NCBI GenBank assembly: GCA_010093685.1
Contig: MU006237.1
Location: 310,001 to 374,000 of the forward strand
Reading direction: 5' to 3'
Source: Ophiobolus disseminans
Taxonomy: Eukaryota > Ascomycota > Dothideomycetes > Pleosporales > Phaeosphaeriaceae
DNA: 64,000 nucleotides
Position 1 is the first letter of the stretch. Each line of letters starts with the position of its first letter. The position numbers and the translations under genes were made by a program. This document shows positions 21,882-31,195 of the stretch, piece after piece. Below the pieces are notes generated by a model that saw only the letters and a list, made by a program, of their open reading frames with translations, did not search any database and was not told the origin of the DNA.

Positions 21882-22536
21882 TAGTGGGCGGAAAATTCGT
21901 TCATATAGGTGAGCTGCAACACCAAAAAAGTATTGTGAGATTGCTCCTACAGCAAAATCAGCCGCCTTATCCCTATGTTTTGCGCCCTATCTCCCCAGGG
22001 CTATTCTTATTGATAGGCCTCAAGCCCTATCAATCTCACCAATCAATCTTCAATCTCTGGATTGATTTGCAGGCCAAAATAGGTGCTGTAGGCTTGGATT
22101 GCATGAATGTCAAGCTACCCCTCGGCTTGCCTTGAAGGCTTGCAATCAGCTTGATTGTTGGCAAGTATGCAAGAAGCAAATAATTGACAGTCATGAAGAC
22201 TGGGCAGTCAGACCAGGATTAGGAGCACCGGTTCTCGAAGGCTTATATGATTCCTCACCTATCATACGGACGAAAGACGGTTGGCTCGCGCTTAATTGTG
22301 AGTTATGATGCTCTCACCACGCTTTGTGCTCATGTCTAACACACGTAATAGTAGCACAAAAGCTATGGGATGGTCATGAACACGTCCAAGAACTCTGGCC
22401 GGGCGTCATGGATCTGGATCCTAAAGCTGAGTCGCAATTCACGGCTATGGCCGGAAGGAAAGGGAAGGCTGATAAAGTAGGAGTGGATGTTAGTTGATAT
22501 CTACATACTATTCATATGGTTACACGTGTTGCCAAG

Positions 22537-22543
22537 TATAAGT
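22537..22543 (+). promoter_or_regulatory. TATA-like element upstream of member E
   Basis: TATAAGT lies about 187 nt before the member E ATG. It is weaker and further away than the TATA boxes of members A, B and F. Confidence 0.25.
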
Positions 22544-22723
22544 ATTACCAACGTACAAGATTAGGTGTCAGTATAACTCGCGTTCTATTCTACTCATTGT
22601 GGTGTTTTGACTCTGAGGCATAAGCATAAAACGTCTGTCCTATGCGCAGTCCCTTTCTTCACAATACTTGACACAAGCGCTACTATACACAATTTTGCGC
22701 ATAGATCTATAGGACTCATCACC

Positions 22724-23212
22724 ATGCCCACAGCAAATATCGCGACAGGCTCTCCATGGCAAATTCGATTCCCTCTAGACGGGGTTGGAATCTGTACACA
22801 ATATTGTAATGGCGCAACAAATATTAAAGACATCGGGGAATTTGTTGAGAAGAGGATAGCCGAAGAGGCGAAGAAACATCCTGAGGGAAAGATAGCAGCG
22901 CATGATAAGCCGTGGGCGATCACTGAGGGAGCCAACAAACTGTCATTCATAGACTCGAAGCAACTTGAACTAAAATTCATCGAACTGGCTGACGGTCGCT
23001 GGCTCACGACCAACCGTAAGTTACGCGATCACCAATAAGTGCAGTACAATTCCGAGGTAGGATCTAACTAATAAATAATAGTGGCGCAGAAGTTATACTC
23101 GGATCGCGCCGAGGTCGCGCCATTCTGGGCGGGAGTGAACGACCTACATGTAGAGGCTCTGCTAGAAATAGGAAGTCTAGAGTTAACAGAAAGTGAAGAT
23201 GATGAAAACTGA
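22724..23212 (+). CDS. Array member E of unknown W-x-T family (2 exons)
   Basis: Exons 22724-23015 and 23082-23212 with a 66-nt phase-1 intron (GTAAGT, CTAAC branch, AATAG) give 140 residues. Motifs: PWQIRFP near residue 11, G-A-T-N-I-K-D-I, a charged helix (EKRIAEEAKKH), K-P-W-A-I, and a closing D-G-R-W-L-T-T-N. The post-intron exon starts LAQKLYSD, then PFWAGVNDL and an acidic tail (ESEDDEN). The LAQKL...WxGVxDL exon is shared with member D, showing that the second exon is also homologous between copies. No signal peptide. The ATG context ACCATG supports the start. Function unknown. Confidence 0.7.
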
Positions 23213-23437
23213 AGAATTGCCGAGATGCAAGTGAACATAGCTTGATTTGTTGGCAAAGTAAGCGCTTCAAGCAAGGTGAAGTACAACCATCGGCGTGACT
23301 GGAGAAATGCATTACGTGTTACCATTTGTTAAGCCATCTCAAGTTCATCTCGACGTGAGATGGATTGTCACATTCGTTGCAGGCGCTGAGTCATGCCATA
23401 TTGCTCACTCTTGACTCAATGTGTCAAAGCATGGAGG

Positions 23438-23444
23438 TATAAAT
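23438..23444 (+). promoter_or_regulatory. TATA box of member F
   Basis: TATAAAT in ggaggtataaatccacc, about 132 nt upstream of the member F ATG at 23576. Confidence 0.4.
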
Positions 23445-23575
23445 CCACCTCACGCGCACCGAAAATTCCTTTTCCACGGCATGGAAATATAGCTAGTTGC
23501 GTTAGCAGGTGGTTATTATTTCCCACTACCATTCCCTTCCCCTCGTTGACCTTGATGTGCCACGGCAGACACAAC

Positions 23576-23900
23576 ATGGGAGAAATTTGGGAAGTTGAGC
23601 ATCTCAGCAAAGTCAGCTACATCAACAACGACAATGTGGAAACAGACTGTCCTAGATTTGAGTACAATAATCCCCGAAATTTGGAAGCGCGGCAAAACCG
23701 ACAAAATCAAGGAAGAGTGCAAAGCCGAAGACGGCGGATTCGTCCTCTTCCAGGTGACAGAAGCAACTTGGCTTACAAGAGGACGTAAGCTGATACTGAT
23801 GCGTCAATGATATATAGACACTGAAATTGGAATAGTTGTAACGGCGCTAGAGGACGTCACTGGAGTACCATTTCGCAATACTAAGTGTCAGCCTGGCACC
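23576..23900 (+). pseudogene. Array member F of unknown W-x-T family, frameshifted
   Basis: The ATG at 23576 opens MGEIWEVEHLSKVSYINN, matching the family N-terminal motif. The continuing domain (TVLDLSTIIPEIWKRG, KEECKAEDGGFV, EATWLTRG) is in the +1 frame, so a one-base shift lies near 23630-23660. The conserved intron after the W-L-T motif is intact (23786-23835, GTAAGC...AATAG). The next exon starts with the usual Leu codon (LVTALEDV) but then runs without an obvious end into flanking sequence. No splice pair can join the two frames. It is probably a decayed copy. The end coordinate is approximate. Confidence 0.55.
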
Positions 23901-23972
23901 TTAGTTCACATGGTACAATGTGGACTGCATCTCCACATGACTCTAAGTCACTGGCTTACTCATCATGTTGTG

Positions 23973-23980
23973 TATATAAT
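23973..23980 (+). promoter_or_regulatory. TATA-like element of member G
   Basis: TATATAAT lies about 100 nt upstream of the recognisable start of member G homology. Confidence 0.3.
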
Positions 23981-24055
23981 CGCTCTATGTAGCTCTCTCA
24001 ATACAACAACCTTCTTCTCACATTTGCCCTGTCTCCTACATCCGACACTAAGAAC

Positions 24056-24366
24056 ACTTTAGAGCCAGCCGTCGCCCCTAAATGGCGACTTAAATATCGC
24101 GATCATCAGGACCTAGAGAGAACCGAAAGTTCAACAGCAAAGAACTTTGGACAGAGCTCACCAGGAAGTTGGTATATAAATGTTACCTAGACAAAGGCTG
24201 GAGCCTCAAGATGGAACCCGATGAGGAAAGTACGCTCAAGGAGCGTGACGGAGGACTCGTGCACCATAACGGTTTGTGGATCACTGCAGGATGTAAGTAC
24301 CGCGATGTCTTTTTTGTAAATGTAGTTAACCGCAAAACAGTGAAGGAGAGGTTGGATGATTTGTGA
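24056..24366 (+). pseudogene. Array member G of unknown W-x-T family, frameshifted
   Basis: The N-terminal motif (A-P-K-W-R-L-K-Y-R-D, Trp codon at 24083) and the rest of the domain (KFNSKELWTELTRKLV, DKGWSLKM, RDGGLV, LWITAG) lie in different frames. The shift falls between about 24090 and 24135. The intron after the W-I-T motif is normal (24293-24340, GTAAGT...AACAG). It is followed by a very short exon, LKERLDDL-stop, ending at 24366. No in-frame ATG precedes the Trp motif. The NSKEL and D-G-G-L-V elements make the family link clear. Probably a decayed copy. Confidence 0.5.
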
Positions 24367-24606
24367 CGAAGAAAGAGCCGGCGATGAGGTAGGAGTGGAC
24401 TAAGCGCAATGTTGATACAACCTCAACGGCCTACGAGCACCTGGGCACTCAAAACGTCCCACGCTAGAACCATTACTAACAGATATGACACGTAAATTGC
24501 GCATGTCATACTTCTGACTCCAAGTGCAGCACAAGATGCCTCCTGTGTGCGCACTACCTGGCTACAAAGAACAATCTGCACAACTACAAGCGCCTACCAA
24601 CCATGA

Positions 24607-25396
24607 CCGAAACAACCAAACGATTCTCCCCCCACTCCTTCCGCCACAGACGCAGAACTAAATTGCTGGGAAATCAACTGGGACAGACTCGTCGGGCAGC
24701 AAACCGGCTACACCAACATCCCTGGCGTAGAAGCATACATCGACGCCCGCCGGCCTGAATCCCTTCCCAACTGGAACATCCGCGAAGCCAGGATCAGCCC
24801 AGCTGACTTGACCACCTTCCTAACCAAGCAAGCCCGCACCAATCTCAAAAGCGGCTGGATCACCCACGACGGCAAGCAACCCCCACACTCCCCAACCTCA
24901 CACCCGTCCCTGACGAGCAGCAGCATATACGAAGCTCCTGGGCATACCCAAAGTAGGAAAAACCGGCTACTGGAAGGTCGCGTACCCTGGGGGCTCAGGC
25001 TGCACGAACTTCGCCTGGATGCACGACGTGGTCAAGTACTACATCATTCCCAGCGGCAAGTACGGGACGTGGAGTATCGAACACAAAGCGTTCGGAAAAC
25101 TAGGGCCCTCGGGAACTTTCATTTTCACGAGGAGTGTGAATTATGGCCCGGTTGAGACGCTGAAAAATGACTGCTCAACGTGGTGGACGAAGAACCGTGA
25201 GTAGGCATGATGAGTGGTCATGAATTAGGGGAATGCGCTAATGACGGGAGTAGTGAGCGATGCGGTGAAAGAGGCGTACTTTGAGGGCGTGGTGTTGCAT
25301 GCAGATAAGAAGAAGAATTCGCATAGACTTCTGGTGGAGCAGGGGGATTGGACGGCAGAGGTTGTTTGTGGGCATTGTGCATATAGTGGGGAGTAA
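24607..25396 (+). CDS. Array member H: two tandem copies of the unknown W-x-T domain
   Basis: Domain 1 reads LNCWEINWDRLVGQQTGYTN...KSGWITHD. A GC-AG intron (24872-24917, or to 24920) then joins to YTKLLGIPKVG and domain 2, which reads GYWKVAYPGGSGCTNF...FGKLG...STWWTKN. A second intron (25197-25253, GTGAGT...AGTAG) leads to the last exon, LSDAVKEAYFEG...CGHCAYSGE, ending at 25396. Both introns follow the W-[IW]-T motif, as in single-domain members, so H looks like two family genes fused in tandem. The 5' end is unresolved: the domain frame is closed by a stop at 24604-24606, and the nearby ATG at 24603 is in another frame, just before a run of six C. Either an upstream exon or a homopolymer frameshift is needed. 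Confidence 0.6.
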
Positions 25397-25960
25397 TAGG
25401 AAGTCGAACTTTTTGGCCGAAGAATAGGTACGACATGAAATGTTAATTGGAATTGTGCCGAGGACAGGTTTGGGCGACAACGGAGGCGAAGGTCAAACGT
25501 ACCTAAAGTAGTGCCAAATTATCACTGTCTTCAAACACAATCTTCATCCCTCCACCCACTACCGCCCCCATACAAATCCGATCCCACAGCGTTTCACCCG
25601 TCCCGCATATTTCCAAATCCCACCGTTTCAACCCCAAAACACCCATTCGCAAACCCACAACATGCGAAACACAACTCAACACACCGGAAACACACATATC
25701 CACTCCCCCGCATCTACAAGCCTGAGGTTTCGAAACCTCAGGCAAACCAACCCAACAAATCACATGCGTATCAAAAAGAAGACTCGAACCCCAAATAGGC
25801 TAATTAACTTTCTACCCAACATCCCCATCTCCTCGCTCGAATAATACCTACGAAAGGAGTGACTGAATATGTACACAAATATACCCCTATTTTCCAATAC
25901 TTTCTCATTAACCAACATGTGTGACCAGCACAGCCCATCCCCAGATCATGATCATGCTGA
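25397..25960. other. Convergent intergenic region with a perfect palindrome
   Basis: Lies between the 3' ends of array member H (+) and the Q/G-rich gene (-). It is C-rich at 25500-25700 and contains a 24-bp perfect palindrome at 25720-25743. No gene supported. Confidence 0.5.
25720..25743. repeat. 24-bp perfect palindrome
   Basis: gcctgaggtttc followed directly by its exact reverse complement, with no spacer. It sits between two convergent genes and could act as a 3'-end hairpin, a protein-binding site or simply a chance structure. Confidence 0.55.
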
Positions 25961-27324
25961 CTAGTTACCACCGGCGTTCTGGCGAGCGCTGCCAGTCTGT
26001 TGCTGAGCAGCTGCGCCGGCATTTTGGCGACCGTTGCCGGTCTGGCCCTGTTGAGTAGCAGCTCCGGCGTTCTGGCGACCGTTTCCAGTTTGGCCCTGGG
26101 CTGCAGTTCCGGCGGGAGAGCTGGGGAGGGCGGAATTGGCGGCGGCGGCGGGGGACTGAGGGTTTTGGATCTGCTGGCCGGCTTGCTGGGCTTGCTGAGG
26201 AGTCTGTTGACCTTGCTGAGCGATCTGTTGACCATTCTGGATCTGTTGGCCCTGCTGGGGCGTCTGGACACCCGCGGACGGAGCAGCGACGCCCTGAGGC
26301 TGGACGCCGCTGGGGGCGATACCCTGCTGAGCGGGAGTTTGTACTTGAGCACCATCCTGAATCTGGCCCTGAGCACCGGCCTGTGCCTGGGCGGGCGTCT
26401 GGCCCTGAGCGACGCCGGCTTGTTGCTGACCCTGCTGGGGAGCAGCAGCCTGAGGCGGCGTTGCGACAGCTCCGGCAGCACCGTTCTGGACGAGACCGTT
26501 GCCAGTGCCGGCGGCAAGAGCCTGTGCGGCGGCGAAAGCGGCTGCTGGGCTACCTGCGGGCGCACCAGGCTGGGTGGCGCCAGTGCCTTGGACGCCTCCG
26601 GCGACACCGGTCTGGTCGCAGACAGTGGGGCGGATAGCCTGGGACGCTGAGCCAGTGGATGCCATGTAGGCGTCGATGTTAGGCAGGACTGGATGACATT
26701 AGCAAGTTGCTCATGAAAGTACAGGTGTGGAAGCATACCATTAACGCAACGGTTCTGGTTGATCAGATCAATGTTCGCAACTGCGGCCATGCCCTGCACA
26801 GACATTTGCTGCAGCTTGTCGACGACATCCTGGAATGAGCCACCGGTGGCAAGCGTGCTGTTGGCAGCGATGACATTGGGGTCGGTGCCGGTGGCAGCGT
26901 CGATGATGGCCTTGTGGTTCAGCTCGTCGACCTCGGCATTGAAGGCAACGGTAGCGGCCTGCTTGAACTGAACGTTGTTCTGAATGCTGGCGCCGGTGTT
27001 CAAGAAGTTGGACACCATTGAGGTGTCGGCCTGCCAGTTGGAGACGGCAGTAGCAAGATCCGCAGGAGTAGGAGTCTGGCCGTTGGCAATACCAGCGCCG
27101 GTTCCAGTTTGAGGACCGGTGGCGGGCTGGTTCACACCCTGAGCACCCTGGACACCCTGGACAGCTTGAGCACCCTGAGTGCCTTGCTGCTGCTGGCTTC
27201 CTTGCTGTTGCTGCTGGCCCTGTTGCTGAGTCGTCTGGCCATTAACATTACCGCCCTGGACCTGAGCGAAAGGAGCAGCATAAACTGCGCAGCTGAGAAG
27301 CGATGCGATGAGAATGTACTTCAT
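25961..27324 (-). CDS. Secreted Q/G-rich repeat protein with helical N-terminal domain (2 exons)
   Basis: Exons 26739-27324 and 25961-26688 are joined by a 50-nt phase-1 intron (GTATGC...TCCAG), giving 437 residues. Signal peptide MKYILIASLLSCAVYAAPFA. A first Gln/Gly-rich block (QQQGQQQQQGSQQQQGTQG) is followed by a roughly 130-residue Ala-rich helical domain (LATAVSNWQADTSMVSNFLN...). That domain has one Cys before the intron (RCVN) and another shortly after (TVCD). The C-terminal ~200 residues are Gln/Ala/Gly/Pro low complexity ending in repeats of GQTGNGRQNAGAA type. Secreted helical domains with long Q/G-rich tails occur in fungal surface and matrix proteins. I do not recognise a named family. 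Antisense frames here are long only because of the repeat composition. Confidence 0.8.
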
Positions 27325-28022
27325 GGTGAAGGCTGTGTGGAATGATCGGATCAACCGAGTGGAATAAAATTAAATGATTGGAAGAAGAGAAGAAAGAAAG
27401 TAAAAGAAGCTGGAATAGAAGTTACTAGCCTATTAGTGAATGAGGAACCTGTCCGATGATCAGTAAATGGGCGTCGTTAGTCCAGATATATGTACGCCGC
27501 CGCACTCGCATAAACGTTCCGCATGGCCCAAACTTCCGATCAGTCTGGGGCAGCGATTTGGAACGAAGACACAAAGAACACTTGGCGACTAGTCTGTAGT
27601 TGGCAACATGCTTCACATCATAGTCTCGAAGTGCACATGGCCGTGTGTGAAGCGACTCCGTGGTACGGAAACATGGCGTGCGCGGCACGCCGAGGTGTGA
27701 TCTCCAAAACGGTTCGGGTGAATCTCGCTAGGGTCACCATGGTGGAAACTTAAACGAGTCACCTAACGATGTTTGGGATGCCGATGTCAATGTTTTGGTG
27801 GCGTTTGAAAAGTGGTTTCGTCGCGGTCTTGGCGGGGAAGCTTGCTCGGAATCGTCAATTCTTGTGTCGAGCTTTAGTCACAGCTGGAAAAAGCAGTGGG
27901 AGCTTCTGTCCCAAAACTTCTCTCTTAAGATTTGTTTGATTGTACTGCGATCTGAAAGTTGGTGTGTATGTTGGAAGCGATCGAGACAAAACAGTCTGTG
28001 GCATCAGTGGCGATGACCATCT
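27325..28022. other. Intergenic, no supported gene
   Basis: About 700 bp between the promoter side of the Q/G-rich gene and the 3' end of the acetyltransferase gene. An AT-rich purine tract precedes the Q/G-rich gene (27360-27420). Nothing else recognised. Confidence 0.5.
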
Positions 28023-28726
28023 TCATTCAGACTTCTGCTGCGAGGGATCCATACTCGTTTCAATCTTCCTGATAAATTTCGCCGGATTTCCCGCAACAAC
28101 CGTAAAGTCAGGCACATCCTTCGTCACTACGCTTCCAGCACCGACGGTACTGCCTCGTCCGATATGAACTCCAGGGAGGATGACTACATTCCCTGCAATC
28201 CAGCAATCTTCGCCTACGATAATCTCTTTACCCAGTTCCGGCCCTCTCGTGCCGTCACGAAGCGCAGGATCCAGAGGATGCGTAGCCGAGAAGAAACTGA
28301 CATTTGGACCGACTAACGTGCGGTCTCCAATACTGATTAAGCATGTGTCAAGAAACACGGAGTTGAAATTGACGTAGACATTCTTCCCAAGCTTGACGTT
28401 GTAGCCGTAGTCCATGGCAAGTGGTGCCTCTATCCAAGGGTCGTCCTCGAAAAGCTTGTCATCTTCTTCTTGAGTGGATGCTTGTGGTGGCATGGGTGTC
28501 GAGTCTTGAACGATACTGAGAGAGTATGAGGTAGGAGCTGACAAGAGACCGAGAGTCAGACGTACTCTCGGAATAGTTCACATAGTCTTCGACGAGAGAC
28601 CTCGCCGGCGCGACTGTATCGTGCACATGCATACTTGCATCGCTGGCGCTCGGCGGTCAACTCGGGTGTGAAGGCGTGGTAGAGCTCGCCTCGCGCTTTG
28701 CGCTGCTTGTTCTCTGATGTTGACAT
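28023..28726 (-). CDS. Maltose/galactoside O-acetyltransferase family protein (2 exons)
   Basis: Exons 28566-28726 and 28023-28515 are joined by a 50-nt intron (GTACGT...CTCAG) with the split codon giving Asp; 217 residues. The N-terminal ~55 residues are the Mac domain (ARGELYHAFTPELTAERQRCKYACARYS). The C-terminal part is a left-handed beta-helix of hexapeptide repeats (VKLGKNVYVNFNSVFLD, IGDRTLVGPNVSFFSATHPLDP, EIIVGEDCWIAGNVVILPGVHIGRGSTVGAGSVVTKDVP). The catalytic His is the one in SATHPLD. Family members acetylate sugar hydroxyls with acetyl-CoA as cytosolic trimers; the physiological fungal substrate is generally unknown. It is divergently arranged with STE14 across about 350 bp. Confidence 0.9.
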
Positions 28727-29077
28727 TTCGATGCACTTGAAGTGGGGCTCACTTCCTGGATTGGGCGGATTCAAGATGCGATGCAGGGATTTGAGGTAGA
28801 TGCCAGGATGTCAAGTTGTTTCCTCAGGCACTAGTGGGGCCGTGACTAAGCAAGCACCACGACGATTGCGGCCTAGCCAGCCATGATCTCATCCCTCGGC
28901 CTCGACCCTGAAACAATGGAAAGGGATATCTGCGAACGAACGACTTAGTATTGTTGCAAGATACCCAGTGTTTGGTATCCGGCCTTCCAAACTAGCCCTT
29001 TTTCTAACATGCCTTGAGCATCTCACCCCAAACTTGTGTCTCACCTTCCACAACAAATAACTACTTACACCTCCACC
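28727..29077. promoter_or_regulatory. Shared upstream region of the acetyltransferase and STE14 genes
   Basis: 351 bp separate the two divergent start codons. No TATA box is evident. A pyrimidine-rich run with ACAACAAATAA precedes the STE14 ATG. Confidence 0.4.
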
Positions 29078-30028
29078 ATGCCTTCCAACGGCGCAATCGA
29101 CATATCGCTCCCCCTAAACCGCGCCCAAGAACGCGGCACCTGGACGCCCGAACTCGATGCGTACGCACCCTCGTCCGAGAATCCGCCTCCGAACAAATAT
29201 TAATATAATATCTAGCAAACTCCGCGCCCGCGAAGCCTCCAACATCCAACACCCCACCCCCAACGCCATCGCCCCCGAATTCTTCCCACATGGCCGTCGC
29301 TCCCTCTCCGGCATCGCCCTGCGCGCTTTCTGCCTCGGCCTAACCACCATCTCCGGGCTCGTGCTCGCTATACTATGCGTCTACATAGACAGCCGCCTTT
29401 GGCGGCCCTGCGCCTTCCTCGCGACGCTGTCCGTTTTCCACTTCCTCGAGTTCTGGGTGACCGCGGCGTACAACACGCCTGTAGCCGTGGTATCTTCGTT
29501 CCTGCTTACAAACGGGGACCAATATAGGCAGGCGCACACGATGGCGCTGATCGAGACGGGGGTAACGAGTTATTGGCTACCCGGGTGGCAGGGCAAGTTC
29601 CACGGCCCGGGTATGGTTGCGCTGGGGGTGGGCATGATTGTGCTAGGTCAGGTTGTGCGTAGCACGGCTATGGCGCAAGCAGGGACAAATTTCAACCACA
29701 ACGTGCAGAGCAAGAAGAATGATGGGCACGAGCTTGTTACGACGGGGCTGTATGCGTATTTCCGGCATCCGTCGTATTTTGGCTTCTTCTGGTGGGGCGT
29801 GGGGACGCAGGTAATGTTGGGCAACATGGTGTGTAGTTTGGCGTATGCGGGGATACTGTGGTATTTTTTTAGTAGGAGGATTGCGCGTAAGTCTTGGCTC
29901 GTGTCTTTCGATTTTGTGTTGTATGATGCTAATATGAAGCAGATGAAGAGAAACACCTCATTTCTTTCTTCGGCGACGACTACGTGGCGTATAGAGCACG
30001 CACGCGTGTCTGGATACCTTTCATCTGA
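29078..30028 (+). CDS. STE14: Protein-S-isoprenylcysteine O-methyltransferase (3 exons)
   Basis: Exons 29078-29160, 29216-29886 and 29943-30028 (introns 55 and 56 nt, GTACGC/TCTAG and GTAAGT/AGCAG) give 279 residues. The ICMT signatures are clear: FHFLEFWVTA, the SAM-binding FNHNVQSKKNDGHELVTTGLY, YFRHPSYFGFFWWGVGTQ, and the C-terminal exon EEKHLISFFGDDYVAYRARTRVWIPFI. Several hydrophobic membrane segments precede the catalytic part. Ste14 is an ER membrane enzyme that methylates the C-terminal farnesyl- or geranylgeranyl-cysteine of CaaX proteins such as Ras, Rho and the a-type mating pheromone. Length and exon joins match the family well. Confidence 0.95.
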
Positions 30029-30297
30029 AGGGATATATTCTACTACACTATGATGTGTCCACTATACAATACGAATCTCGAATTCAATCCTGAACAGTTT
30101 CTCTCTCGCCCACCCCTTCAACCCCTCATCTCACCACATACATCCACCCTTCATCCACCCCACGACCAATCCTTCACTATCATAAACACCGTCACAACAC
30201 CAATCATCAACCCTACCCCAACTCCAAGCACGAGCACAACCACACAACCCATCAACAGCGCTAGCAACACCCAACACAAAATCCTTATCCATGGATC

Positions 30298-30597
30298 TTA
30301 GACCCTACCGCTCCCGAGGTCTTTCTCGAGATCGCTTGGCGTCTCCTTATCGAGCGTACGTAGCAGCGGCGGTATATTGAAGTACCGCGATGGAAGCGCA
30401 TGCGTGGAGGAAGTGGGAAAACGTAGCCGAGAAGAACGGCCCGGGCGGTCTCGGGCGGTGGTGTGAGACATGTGTGCGTGAGAATTCGACTGTATGTAGA
30501 ACTGCGGGTTGGACGTAAAGTTCCGTGTCGATGCAACATGAGACAGTTGCGATTGCCGCGTCGTTGCGTTTGCGTCGTTGTATTGATTGGAGGTCAT
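30298..30597 (-). CDS. Small hypothetical protein
   Basis: An open frame of 99 codons from the ATG at 30597. The protein starts MTSNQYNDANATTRQSQ, is Ser/Thr/Asn/Arg-rich and ends LRTLDKETPSDLEKDLGSGRV. It has no signal peptide, domain or membrane segment. The charged C-terminus looks more protein-like than neighbouring frames, but there is no independent support. It is convergent with STE14. It could be a genuine small gene or chance. Confidence 0.3.
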   Translation of the reverse strand: MTSNQYNDANATTRQSQLSHVASTRNFTSNPQFYIQSNSHAHMSHTTARDRPGRSSRLRFPTSSTHALPSRYFNIPPLLRTLDKETPSDLEKDLGSGRV

Positions 30598-31195
30598 TGT
30601 GGTTAGTGGTAGTCGTGTAGGATCAATTTGGGAGAGTGGGATGGGATTGGAGTGGACTGTAGGTATATGAAAAGAGAATAAAAGGTGGGATAGAGCGAGG
30701 CTAGGTGTACTGAAACTTTGGAGATTGGTGCATGTTTCTCGGTATTTTTGTGGAACCATGGTTCACTTCAACCTCACTTCAGCTGATGAGAATCCCAATA
30801 TCCGGTTCGCAGTCCTACTGAAATCAATGCTTCCTCGTCGAAATTTATAAAACACGTTCATTTCATCTATCCTACACCCCTGCGCTATCCTCCATCCCGC
30901 TCCAGTCCATCCCACCCCACTCGCTCCCTACATAGCATAAAAATCTCCCCCCCATAAGCAGCACTCGAAGCAACATTGACCGAGTCTCCATCCGCGATTT
31001 TGTACAGTGAAGGAAATGCAGGTATTAAGCCGTCGGTCTGCGCGTTTGATAAGCTGGAAACGCAAGTCTGCGCTCGTGAAGTCGTAATCGAGAAGTGTTG
31101 ACCGTGAAAAGTAAACAATGGTACGAACGAAAGTGGACGAATGCTGAAATGCAAAAGGGAACTTTGAGGTATGGAAGATGTCGAGTATTGGGCGT

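Larger units (their letters stand above)
19830..22169. mobile_element. Non-autonomous hAT-like element with 8-bp TSD, containing a nested Fot1-like element
   Basis: A perfect 21-bp terminal inverted repeat (catacttgccaacaatcaag + c) lies at 19830-19850 and, inverted, at 22149-22169. The flanking 8-bp direct duplication CAAGAAGC is at 19822-19829 and 22170-22177. An 8-bp TSD is the hallmark of hAT transposons. Without the inserted Fot1-like element it would be about 539 bp, far too small for a hAT transposase, so it is MITE-like. Its interior has several ggcttggattgca-type subterminal motifs. It interrupts array member D. Confidence 0.8.
19622..22497 (+). pseudogene. Array member D of unknown W-x-T family, split by nested transposons
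   Basis: The left coding piece (about 19622-19829) reads FKVEV...EVSYTDMIRILFYAKLQIAEL. The right piece (22170-22297) reads IIDSHEDWAVRPGLG...TKDGWLALN. An intron (22298-22351, GTGAGT...AATAG) leads to the last exon, 22352-22497, which encodes LAQKLWDG...LWPGVMDLD, closely matching member E. The two pieces are separated by a hAT-like element flanked by an 8-bp duplication. Skipping the element plus one copy of the duplication keeps the same reading frame (the codons aag-aag-c.. are shared on both sides), so the gene was open when the element landed. No in-frame ATG is visible at the left end, so the 5' part is also damaged or unresolved. Confidence 0.65.

Noticed and set aside
26000..26650. 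216-codon open frame on the plus strand
   Set aside because: It is the antisense shadow of the Q/G-rich exon; Leu/Ser/Gly repeats arise from the complementary repeat codons.
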